Source: Treponema sp. (GTDB lineage Bacteria > Spirochaetota > Spirochaetia > Treponematales > Treponemataceae). From it: 5,935 nucleotides of DNA. Made by a program: the position numbers and the translations under genes. The notes under the pieces are model-generated. The model was given only the letters and a program-made list of their open reading frames with translations. It had not been told where the DNA came from and did no database searches. Below, one piece after another: positions 1 to 5,087 of the stretch (position 1 is its first letter; each line of letters starts with the position of its first letter). Location of the stretch: positions 1 to 5,935 of the forward strand of contig JAGADS010000088.1 of assembly GCA_017613485.1 (NCBI GenBank), read 5' to 3'.

Positions 1-2
1 AG

Positions 3-584
3 GTTAAGGGCAAGGTCGTAAAGATCACAAACAGCGGTGCATTTATTCAGCTTGAGGAAGGCATCGATGCATTCCTTGCAGGCGAAGATCTCTCATGGAC
101 AAAGAAGGTTAAGCATCCGGGCAGCGAGATCAAAGTGGAGCAGGAGCTTGAAGGTGTCATCCTTGAATGTGATCCTGAGAACCACAGAATCCGCATCGGC
201 GTAAAGCAGCTTACTGATAATCCATGGGTAAAGTTTGCCGAGGAATATCGTCCGGGCAGCACTCTTGAGGGTGAGGTTTCAAGCATTACTGATTTCGGTA
301 TCTTTGTAAAGGCACCAAGCGGAATCGAGGGGCTTGTCAATAAGGCTAACCTTAGCGATAACCGTGAAGTTCCGTTTGAGGAAGCCGTAAAGAAGTACAA
401 TGTAGGCGATAAGGTAAATGTCTATGTCGTAAACATCGATGTTGATAAGGAAAAGGTAGCTTTCTCCGTAAAGGAATATAAGAAAGCCCAGGCACGTGCA
501 GAGATTTCTCAGTACATGTCCGGAAACAACGATGATGACGGTGCCTACACAATCGGCGACAGCTTAAAAGAACAGAACAAATAA
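3..584 (+). CDS. rpsA: 30S ribosomal protein S1, C-terminal part (5' partial)
   Basis: Ribosomal protein S1 binds mRNA on the 30S subunit and helps start translation. Only the last 193 codons are present; the frame is open from the window edge, with the first full codon at base 3. Two S1 (OB-fold) domains are visible. The first, at about residues 1-68, is cut at its N-terminus and shows GAFIQL, EEGIDAF and the closing IRIGVKQL. The second, at about residues 85-160, shows GEVSSITDFGIFVK, GIEGLV and a closing VAFSVKEY. The TDNPW linker between them is typical of S1. The acidic tail, with NDDDGAYT near the end, resembles spirochaete S1 proteins (from memory, not a search). The GTG at 135 lies within the reading frame and is not a real start. 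The sigma-54 activator gene follows after 12 bases in the same frame. Confidence 0.93.
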   Translation, partial: VKGKVVKITNSGAFIQLEEGIDAFLAGEDLSWTKKVKHPGSEIKVEQELEGVILECDPENHRIRIGVKQLTDNPWVKFAEEYRPGSTLEGEVSSITDFGIFVKAPSGIEGLVNKANLSDNREVPFEEAVKKYNVGDKVNVYVVNIDVDKEKVAFSVKEYKKAQARAEISQYMSGNNDDDGAYTIGDSLKEQNK

Positions 585-596
585 CAGTGGTATTCA

Positions 597-2153
597 ATGG
601 GTGAAGTAACGTCAATCGGCATAGAAAGGCTTAAGGCACTCGTTGAATTAACTACTTCCGTAAACTCTAATTACACTGATTCAAATGCACTGCTGGTTTC
701 AATTCTGGAATCAGTAATGTGTTTGGTTCAGTGTGAATCTTCTTCCGTTTTATTAGTCAACAATCAGGACGATTCACTTAAATTCATGGTGGCTTTGGGA
801 CCCAAAGGTGCTGAGGCTAAAAACATCACGGTATCAAAAAACAGCATTGCGGGGTGGGTTGTCAATCACAATCAGGCTGTTATCGTAAATGACGTACGGC
901 ATGACCGCAGGTTTAATTCTCTTGTACAAGAGCGTACAAATTACATCACACGTAACATGATTGCTTTCCCGATGCATGTCGGAAATGAATGTGTCGGTGT
1001 AATCGAGGTTCTTAATAAAACTGATTTCCGTGATTTTGATGAGGAAGATCTTGCCATCCTTGAGCTTTTTGGTAATCAGGCCGGTGTGGCATATCAGAAC
1101 GCACATTTATACAGCAAGACAAAGGATAATATCGTTGTCCTTCAGGATGCAGTAAGTCAGGGCAGGGACTATCATACTTTTGTAGGAAAAAGCCCTATAA
1201 TCCTCGATATACTCAAGGTTGTTGAGGAAGTTGCAAAAACATCATCGTCAGTGCTTATCATCGGTGAAAGCGGTGTGGGCAAGGAACTGTTTGCCGAGCA
1301 GCTGCATTTAAAGAGCGACAGGAGAAATCAGCCCTTTGTGCGTGTAAGCTGTGCGGCACTTTCTGCAACCCTTTTGGAAAGCGAGCTTTTCGGGCATGTT
1401 AAGGGTGCCTATACAAGTGCAAATACATCTAGGGTCGGCCGTTTTGAAATGGCAGACGGCGGCACACTGTTTCTGGATGAGATAGGAGAAATGCCGCTTG
1501 ATTTGCAGTCTAAGCTTTTACGTGTCATTCAGGAGAAGAAATTCGAGAGGGTTGGTTCAAGCGAGACAATATCCGTTGATGTAAGGATTATTGCCGCCAC
1601 CAACCGTAATCTTGAGGAAATGGTAAAGAACAAGACATTCCGTGATGACCTTTATTACAGGCTTAACGTGCTGCCTCTTAACATTCCTCCACTAAGACGA
1701 CGCAAGGAAGACATAGAGCCTCTTGCAAATTTTTTCCTGCAGAAATACAGCACAGAGACAAAAAAGAATTTCCAGGGCTTTTCGTCAGCCGCAAGCAAGG
1801 CACTTTACACTTATTCATGGCCGGGAAATGTCCGGGAACTTGAAAACTCGATAGAAAGGGCATGTATTCTGGGACAGGCTCCTTTAATCCAAATGATGGA
1901 TCTAAGGCTTCCGCTCCCAGACGAGGATGAAAGAGATTCCTATGGTGACATGGTTCATTCTGCAGTTGAGGAGCTTATCACCGGGGATGACAGGACATTG
2001 AAAACTGCCCTTACAGTCTTTAAGAAACAATATCTTACACGCATACTTGAACAGACCGGATGGAATCAGACAAGAACAGCCCAGATACTTGACGTACAGA
2101 GAACCTATGTGTCACGCCTGATGAACGAGCTGGACATAAAAAAGCCAAAATAA
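597..2153 (+). CDS. GAF-domain sigma-54-dependent transcriptional activator, Fis-type C-terminus
   Basis: This is a 518-residue bacterial enhancer-binding protein that would use ATP hydrolysis to open promoters bound by RpoN. The N-terminal GAF domain (about 15-172) replaces a receiver domain, so activity is probably set by a small ligand or partner, not by phosphorylation. The AAA+ core (about 195-425) has Walker A GESGVGKE at 223-230, Walker B LFLDE at 291-295, sensor I AATN at 333-336, arginine-finger region FRDDLYYRL at 348-356 and the [10 protein letters not shown] segment at 408-417. A Fis-like helix-turn-helix (about 480-514, [16 protein letters not shown]) ends the protein. The GAFTGA loop that contacts sigma-54 reads GAYTSA at 270-275, a double departure from consensus. 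The start is the first ATG after the rpsA stop; no Shine-Dalgarno sequence is visible, so translation may be coupled to rpsA. Length and domain order match NtrC/FhlA-type activators; the target genes are unknown. Confidence 0.92.
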   Translation: MGEVTSIGIERLKALVELTTSVNSNYTDSNALLVSILESVMCLVQCESSSVLLVNNQDDSLKFMVALGPKGAEAKNITVSKNSIAGWVVNHNQAVIVNDVRHDRRFNSLVQERTNYITRNMIAFPMHVGNECVGVIEVLNKTDFRDFDEEDLAILELFGNQAGVAYQNAHLYSKTKDNIVVLQDAVSQGRDYHTFVGKSPIILDILKVVEEVAKTSSSVLIIGESGVGKELFAEQLHLKSDRRNQPFVRVSCAALSATLLESELFGHVKGAYTSANTSRVGRFEMADGGTLFLDEIGEMPLDLQSKLLRVIQEKKFERVGSSETISVDVRIIAATNRNLEEMVKNKTFRDDLYYRLNVLPLNIPPLRRRKEDIEPLANFFLQKYSTETKKNFQGFSSAASKALYTYSWPGNVRELENSIERACILGQAPLIQMMDLRLPLPDEDERDSYGDMVHSAVEELITGDDRTLKTALTVFKKQYLTRILEQTGWNQTRTAQILDVQRTYVSRLMNELDIKKPK

Positions 2154-2187
2154 TGAAGAAAAATTGTTCTTAATTGGGCAAATGGTT

Positions 2188-2216
2188 TTGACAAAAGTAT
2201 TGTTTTTTTATATAAT
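2188..2216 (+). promoter_or_regulatory. Consensus sigma-70 promoter for the TPR-lipoprotein operon
   Basis: A perfect -35 box TTGACA (2188-2193) and a perfect -10 box TATAAT (2211-2216) are separated by exactly 17 bp of AT-rich DNA. Transcription should begin near 2223, giving a leader of about 35 bases that ends in the GGAG ribosome binding site at 2247-2250. The promoter sits in the 104-base gap after the sigma-54 activator gene and separates the downstream genes from the rpsA cluster. No strong terminator for the upstream genes is visible in the same gap, so some readthrough is possible. Confidence 0.88.
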
Positions 2217-2257
2217 ATATCAATTCTATAATTGCATTTTATTTTTGGAGTCCTAAA

Positions 2258-2953
2258 ATGGCTGAAAATGTTGAAACATTAAAATTAAAAAAGCAGGAGA
2301 ATTCAACAAAAAAACTTGAGAATTTCATGACGCGTAATAGGAAGCCTATTCTTATTTCCGGTATCTGTATTCTTGTACTGGCTCTTGCGGTATGTCTTTT
2401 TCTAGGCATTACAGATTCAATCCGCAAAAAGGCTTTGGCTGCTATCGATGAAATTGAGTATACATACACAAAGAACTTTAACGATATGACAGAAGGTGAG
2501 CTTCCACAAAGACAGGATACTGCATTGGAATCACTTAAGCCATATCTGGAAAAAAAGGATTTTGCTGGTGTGCGTGCAAACATGCTTTCTGCTGACATTT
2601 ATTATTCAAAGAACGATTATGCAAGTGCACTTGATTATTATGTTAAGGCAGCGGAAACAGGTTCAAAATTCTATACAGCATCCATCTGTTATTACAATGC
2701 AGCCGTATGTTCGGAAGAGCTTGGAAAAACAGCCGATGCTATTTCATATTATCAGAGTGCCGCTGATGATCAGAACTTTACTCTTGCATCACATGCACTT
2801 TTCAATGCCGCCAGGGTAAATGAAACAGAAGGTAACTATGCAGAAGCTGCTGCATTGTACAAAAAAATGATTGACAGTTATTCATCTGATTCATGGACAA
2901 ATCTTGCACAGAGCCGACTTGTTCAATTAAGAATCGACGGAAAGACAGAGTAA
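2258..2953 (+). CDS. Membrane-anchored TPR protein, YfgM-like
   Basis: The 231-residue protein has a lysine-rich cytoplasmic N-terminus (1-29), one hydrophobic membrane segment (about 30-51, PILISGICILVLALAVCLFL) and an extracytoplasmic domain built of TPR-like helix pairs. Three repeats are fairly clear: about 104-137 (AD-YYSKNDYASALDYYVKA), 141-172 (YYNAAVCSEELGKTADAISYYQ) and 178-210 (HALFNAARVNETEGNYAEAAALYKK). This layout, a short N-tail, one membrane helix and a C-terminal TPR domain, is that of YfgM-type proteins, which in other bacteria associate with the Sec translocon and periplasmic chaperones. That role is inferred from architecture only. The ATG is supported by GGAG at 2247-2250, seven bases upstream, and by the consensus promoter. 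It is probably co-transcribed with the lipoprotein gene 15 bases downstream. Confidence 0.85.
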   Translation: MAENVETLKLKKQENSTKKLENFMTRNRKPILISGICILVLALAVCLFLGITDSIRKKALAAIDEIEYTYTKNFNDMTEGELPQRQDTALESLKPYLEKKDFAGVRANMLSADIYYSKNDYASALDYYVKAAETGSKFYTASICYYNAAVCSEELGKTADAISYYQSAADDQNFTLASHALFNAARVNETEGNYAEAAALYKKMIDSYSSDSWTNLAQSRLVQLRIDGKTE

Positions 2954-2968
2954 AATCAAGGATATTAA

Positions 2969-3736
2969 GTGTCAGGTAAAAACGGTTTTATAAAGGTTTT
3001 AACAATCTTTTTTACAGCCTTTTTTCTCTGCACATGCGGGCTAGATACATTTTATTATGTTGACAGCCCCGTATCCGATGGTCATATTGCTGTCTACAAC
3101 TCTGATGATTCACTTCAGAATTATTTTTCATGCCGCACCACAGAGGAAAGTCCCAGTGAAAACCAATTTATGTTTGGCTCAAGTGAATGTGCTTTTTTAG
3201 GTACTGAAATCTACTACAAAATCTACAACAATTATTCAACCATGATTTCAACTGAATCCAGCGTAGATAACATGTCTTCTGATTCCTCTTCATCATCTTC
3301 TTCTGCATCATATCTTATCGATACAAAGGGATACAAGCCGCTTAAGTTAAGCAGTGGTTCTGTTTTCCCATTGATTAAGGCAGGCAATTCACCACAGAAC
3401 AGATTCGTATATATAAAGCTTATGGACAATGAGCCTATATGTCTTTCCACATCCGTTATGAATTCATATACTTCAGGAAATGAGCTGTTAGTTGACGGAA
3501 ATATGGTATATCCTCGGCGTTATATAGACAGTAGCAAAGGATTTGAATTCGGCAAGGATGATTATAATCCGCTTCCAGCTAGGACTGATGAGGATGTTAC
3601 ATGGACAGAAACAGCAAGTGAAGACGGTGTATGGTATGTTGATATGTATGCCGTATCCATGGCACGGGATGTTAACTATGCACTTCAGTATTCAAGACCT
3701 TATAGAATGGGTTCGATTTCGATAAGAGTTGAATAA
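2969..3736 (+). CDS. Putative lipoprotein with polyserine linker, function unknown
   Basis: I do not recognise the family of this 255-residue protein. It begins with a short basic N-region (K4, K9), a hydrophobic core (about 10-20) and cysteines at 21 and 23. The context LCTC followed by GLD makes C23 the likely lipidated residue under the relaxed spirochaete lipobox. C21 is less likely because its -1 residue is leucine. The mature part is rich in Ser, Tyr and Asp, has a polyserine stretch (S103-S104 and S106-S112) that looks like a flexible linker, and has no further membrane segment. The two halves (about 24-100 and 114-255) may be separate domains. The start is GTG at 2969, supported by AAGGA at 2958-2962 six bases upstream; no ATG lies nearby. 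It follows the TPR gene by 15 bases, so both are probably one envelope operon. Confidence 0.8.
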   Translation: MSGKNGFIKVLTIFFTAFFLCTCGLDTFYYVDSPVSDGHIAVYNSDDSLQNYFSCRTTEESPSENQFMFGSSECAFLGTEIYYKIYNNYSTMISTESSVDNMSSDSSSSSSSASYLIDTKGYKPLKLSSGSVFPLIKAGNSPQNRFVYIKLMDNEPICLSTSVMNSYTSGNELLVDGNMVYPRRYIDSSKGFEFGKDDYNPLPARTDEDVTWTETASEDGVWYVDMYAVSMARDVNYALQYSRPYRMGSISIRVE

Positions 3737-3754
3737 ATAGTTTTTTCGCACTAC

Positions 3755-3783
3755 TTGAAATAATCAGCTTAATATGATATATT
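3755..3783 (+). promoter_or_regulatory. Probable sigma-70 promoter of tRNA-Arg
   Basis: TTGAAA (3755-3760) and TATATT (3778-3783) are separated by 17 bp, and the -10 box ends 11 bases before the mature tRNA start, so the transcript would have only a very short 5' leader. A TATGAT at 3773-3778 is a possible alternative -10 box but gives a 12-bp spacer. No hairpin terminator separates the lipoprotein stop codon (3734-3736) from this promoter, so the operon may also read into the tRNA. Confidence 0.6.
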
Positions 3784-3794
3784 AGCTTGCATAC

Positions 3795-3869
3795 GGCGCT
3801 TTAGCTCAGCTGGATTAGAGCATCTGCCTTCTAAGCAGAGGGTCGGCAGTTCGAGTCTGCCATGCGTCA
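3795..3869 (+). tRNA. tRNA-Arg (anticodon UCU)
   Basis: This is a complete cloverleaf decoding AGA. The acceptor is 3795-3801 with 3862-3868. The D stem is GCTC (3804-3807) with GAGC (3818-3821), and the loop contains GG. The anticodon stem is TCTGC (3823-3827) with GCAGA (3835-3839), loop CTTCTAA, anticodon TCT at 3830-3832. The variable loop is five bases. The T arm is GGCAG, TTCGAGT, CTGCC (3845-3861), and the discriminator is A3869. CCA is not encoded. The acceptor is imperfect: G3796 faces T3867 (wobble) and T3800 faces T3863 (mismatch). The 3' half borders the segment leading to parA, so this tRNA is a plausible integration site and its 3' half could be element-supplied. Confidence 0.93.
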
Positions 3870-3880
3870 AATAATTATCT

Positions 3881-3898
3881 CCCTGCCGTTCGGCGGGG
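3881..3898 (+). other. GC-rich hairpin after tRNA-Arg
   Basis: CCCTGCC (3881-3887) pairs with GGCGGGG (3892-3898) over seven base pairs, one of them G-U, with the tetraloop GTTC. It lies 12 bases after the tRNA discriminator base. No T run follows on the + strand and none is convincing on the - strand, so it is a poor terminator. It may instead mark the 3' trailer or block exonucleases during tRNA processing. Confidence 0.5.
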
Positions 3899-3966
3899 GA
3901 AACATCATCTCTTATTGATTCTAACAAAAATTTAACTAAAAAAGGCTCTCCAAACGTAATTATTCA

Positions 3967-3990
3967 CTGGATTATGATGTTGTAATCCAG
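3967..3990 (+). other. Perfect 8-bp inverted repeat upstream of the terminator
   Basis: CTGGATTA (3967-3974) and TAATCCAG (3983-3990) form a perfect 8-bp stem with an 8-base loop. It lies 9 bases before the terminator stem that follows. It could be part of a small structured RNA ending at that terminator, or a protein-binding operator. The intervening sequence 3899-3966 is AT-rich and shows no ORF. Confidence 0.55.
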
Positions 3991-3999
3991 CTGAAATAT

Positions 4000-4043
4000 G
4001 CGTCGTCTGATGAATCCTCATTGTCAGACGACGCTTTTTTTTT
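4000..4043 (+). terminator. Strong intrinsic terminator
   Basis: GCGTCGTCTGA (4000-4010) pairs perfectly over 11 bp with TCAGACGACGC (4024-4034), with a 13-base loop, followed by nine consecutive T (4035-4043). It should end the tRNA-Arg transcript, or a small RNA lying between about 3870 and 4043. It insulates the parA leader from upstream transcription, so parAB needs a promoter of its own or leaky termination. The last bases of its T run are shared with the first tRNA-like stem. Confidence 0.9.
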
Positions 4044-4103
4044 GCATTTGGACTGTCTTTGAAGCAAAACAACGGACAGCCGGTTCGATTCCGGGATGCA
4101 AAA
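4041..4103 (+). pseudogene. Shortened tRNA-like element (acceptor plus T arm)
   Basis: TTTGCAT (4041-4047) pairs perfectly with ATGCAAA (4096-4102), like an acceptor stem, and is directly preceded on the 3' side by a T arm: four pairs CCGG/CCGG (4080-4083, 4091-4094) closing the canonical loop TTCGATT (4084-4090). A fifth T-stem pair would be a G-G mismatch. Only 31 bases lie between acceptor and T stem, about ten fewer than a normal tRNA. They form one arm, CTGTC (4053-4057) with GACAG (4075-4079), which competes with the first T-stem position. There is no separate D arm and no assignable anticodon. It could be a decayed tRNA or a deliberate tRNA mimic. Confidence 0.45.
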
Positions 4104-4106
4104 ACA

Positions 4107-4179
4107 GAAGCCGTTCAGGACGCTAATCCTGTACACTACGGCTTCACCTGTCCGCCGGAAATCCGCTCTGACGGACAGG
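4107..4179 (+). other. Nested double stem followed by an 8-bp hairpin
   Basis: GAAGCCG (4107-4113) pairs perfectly with CGGCTTC (4139-4145) and encloses a second perfect stem, CAGGA (4116-4120) with TCCTG (4127-4131), whose loop is CGCTAA. The shape resembles a minimal acceptor plus anticodon arm, but there is no T arm. One base later CCTGTCCG (4147-4154) pairs perfectly with CGGACAGG (4172-4179); inside that loop CGG and CCG (4156-4158, 4163-4165) form a small further stem. The density of perfect stems supports a structured RNA. The 65-codon reading frame from 4096 through here is not credible as a gene. Confidence 0.5.
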
Positions 4180-4184
4180 GTTTC

Positions 4185-4258
4185 GGCAGGGTGTGGAAAT
4201 ATGGTTTCCTGCCAGGATACTTCCCCTGGTGATAAAGGTTCGAGTCCTTTCCCTGCAA
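4185..4258 (+). tRNA. tRNA-like cloverleaf with 8-base anticodon loop (possible degenerate tRNA)
   Basis: Almost every tRNA landmark is present. Acceptor pairs GCAGGG (4186-4191) with CCCTGC (4251-4256); the outermost pair G4185 with A4257 is mismatched. T is at position 8. The D arm is GGA/TCC (4195-4197, 4207-4209) with GG in the loop. The anticodon stem is CCAGG (4212-4216) with CCTGG (4225-4229). The T arm is AAAGG, TTCGAGT, CCTTT (4234-4250). The departures are an 8-base anticodon loop ATACTTCC (4217-4224), a pyrimidine at position 37, a four-base variable loop and no CCA. With T4218 as position 33 the anticodon would read ACT, or ACTT if four bases are read. The amino acid cannot be assigned. 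It may be a phage-type tRNA, a decayed gene or a mimic inside the parA leader. Confidence 0.42.
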
Positions 4259-4286
4259 TAGTAGCCCGTATGGGCGAAGTATTTAA

Positions 4287-4307
4287 ATCTTAGATGAGGA
4301 CTAAGAT
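4287..4307 (+). promoter_or_regulatory. Hairpin carrying the parA Shine-Dalgarno sequence in its loop
   Basis: ATCTTAG (4287-4293) and CTAAGAT (4301-4307) form a perfect 7-bp stem around the 7-base loop ATGAGGA, which contains GAGGA (4296-4300), the only ribosome binding site for parA. The stem ends on the base just before the ATG at 4308. The spacing from GAGGA to ATG is seven bases. The same inverted repeat could act as a DNA operator for ParA or ParB autoregulation, or as an RNA element that limits translation. A small hairpin, GCCC (4264-4267) with GGGC (4272-4275), lies just upstream. Confidence 0.65.
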
Positions 4308-5087
4308 ATGAAAATTATTTCAACAGCATCTATTAAAGGCGGCACAGGCAAGACGACCGTGCTCCTTCTGGTTTCACGTGCAATAGCAAGCATCGGGAAA
4401 AAATGCCTTATCATTGACCTTGACGTAAACAACTCTGCGTCAAGAGCTTTCATGCCTCAGAATGTAAGGGAATATGACCCTATGGGGAAAAAAAATGCCG
4501 CAGCTGCCCTTTTGAGCACAGAGGACGATTTCTTGGAACACATAATTCCCACTATCGTTCCCAACATTGATATTCTAAGGAGCCATCCGCAGTTGACGAG
4601 GGTAAACTTCACTCAGATGCTACTGAAACACAAGATACAGAAATCTGCTTTGGATGATGAATATGACTATGTGTTTATTGACACACCCGCAACATATTAC
4701 AGCCTTCATGTAATGGCCTATCAGGTGTCCGACATCATATTGACTCCTGTAAATCCGAGTCAGTTCGACTTCTCTCCACTCCAGCAGCTTGGGATAAATA
4801 TCCAAGAAGATATTGGTGTAGAAAAATTAGAAAACTGGAAAATTGTTTTCAATAAAGTTAAGCCTGAGAATCAGACATCACAGAAAGATTATTTTCAGCT
4901 TTATGAGAACAATTTCAGCAAATATATTGTAAAACCAAAAATTCCGGATACCGTTAAGACCAGGGAATGTATAGACCGCAATCAACTGATAGGCTGTTCA
5001 AAAGACTGGTCTAAACTCCGTTGTTCAGTGGTTGAGCTTGCAGGAATTATCTCCGGTGAACCTCTCGACATTAAGGAGGCTTTCTAA
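4308..5087 (+). CDS. parA: ParA-family partition ATPase
   Basis: ParA proteins bind DNA as ATP dimers and, with ParB, move plasmids or chromosome origins to daughter cells. This 259-residue protein has the ParA/MinD deviant Walker A KGGTGKTT (10-17, signature lysine K10), the Walker A' segment LIIDLD (34-39) and Walker B YVFIDTPA (121-128). The usual DPQ after the Walker A' aspartates is replaced by DVNNS (39-43). The length matches the small ParA/Soj type that has no N-terminal DNA-binding domain, so it is unlikely to repress its own promoter with a helix-turn-helix. The start is ATG 4308 with GAGGA seven bases upstream, inside a hairpin loop. The stop overlaps the parB start (TAATG), so both are one operon. 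Its position downstream of a tRNA gene points to a mobile element's partition system, not the origin-proximal chromosomal copy. Confidence 0.9.
   Translation: MKIISTASIKGGTGKTTVLLLVSRAIASIGKKCLIIDLDVNNSASRAFMPQNVREYDPMGKKNAAAALLSTEDDFLEHIIPTIVPNIDILRSHPQLTRVNFTQMLLKHKIQKSALDDEYDYVFIDTPATYYSLHVMAYQVSDIILTPVNPSQFDFSPLQQLGINIQEDIGVEKLENWKIVFNKVKPENQTSQKDYFQLYENNFSKYIVKPKIPDTVKTRECIDRNQLIGCSKDWSKLRCSVVELAGIISGEPLDIKEAF

Noticed and set aside
47..400. 117-codon ORF on the - strand opposite rpsA
   Set aside because: It is antisense to two clear S1 domains; a shadow frame.
2156..2171. AAGAA/TTCTT hairpin after the activator gene, as a terminator
   Set aside because: Only five weak base pairs with no T run directly after; too weak to call.
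3658..3675. TGGCAC motif resembling the -24 box of a sigma-54 promoter
   Set aside because: It lies inside the lipoprotein gene and the -12 GC element is missing at the right spacing. No convincing sigma-54 site was found near the activator either.
3881..3898. GC-rich hairpin as the tRNA terminator
   Set aside because: No T run follows it; the later hairpin at 4000-4034 with nine T is the real terminator.
4257..4285. Promoter for parA with TATTTA (4280-4285) as -10 box
   Set aside because: No acceptable -35 box at 16-18 bp; the start of the parAB transcript cannot be placed from sequence alone.
4096..4293. 65-codon ORF on the + strand starting MQKQKPF
   Set aside because: It covers the tRNA-like stems, has no ribosome binding site, and its peptide shows no domain or hydrophobic pattern; RNA structure explains the sequence better.
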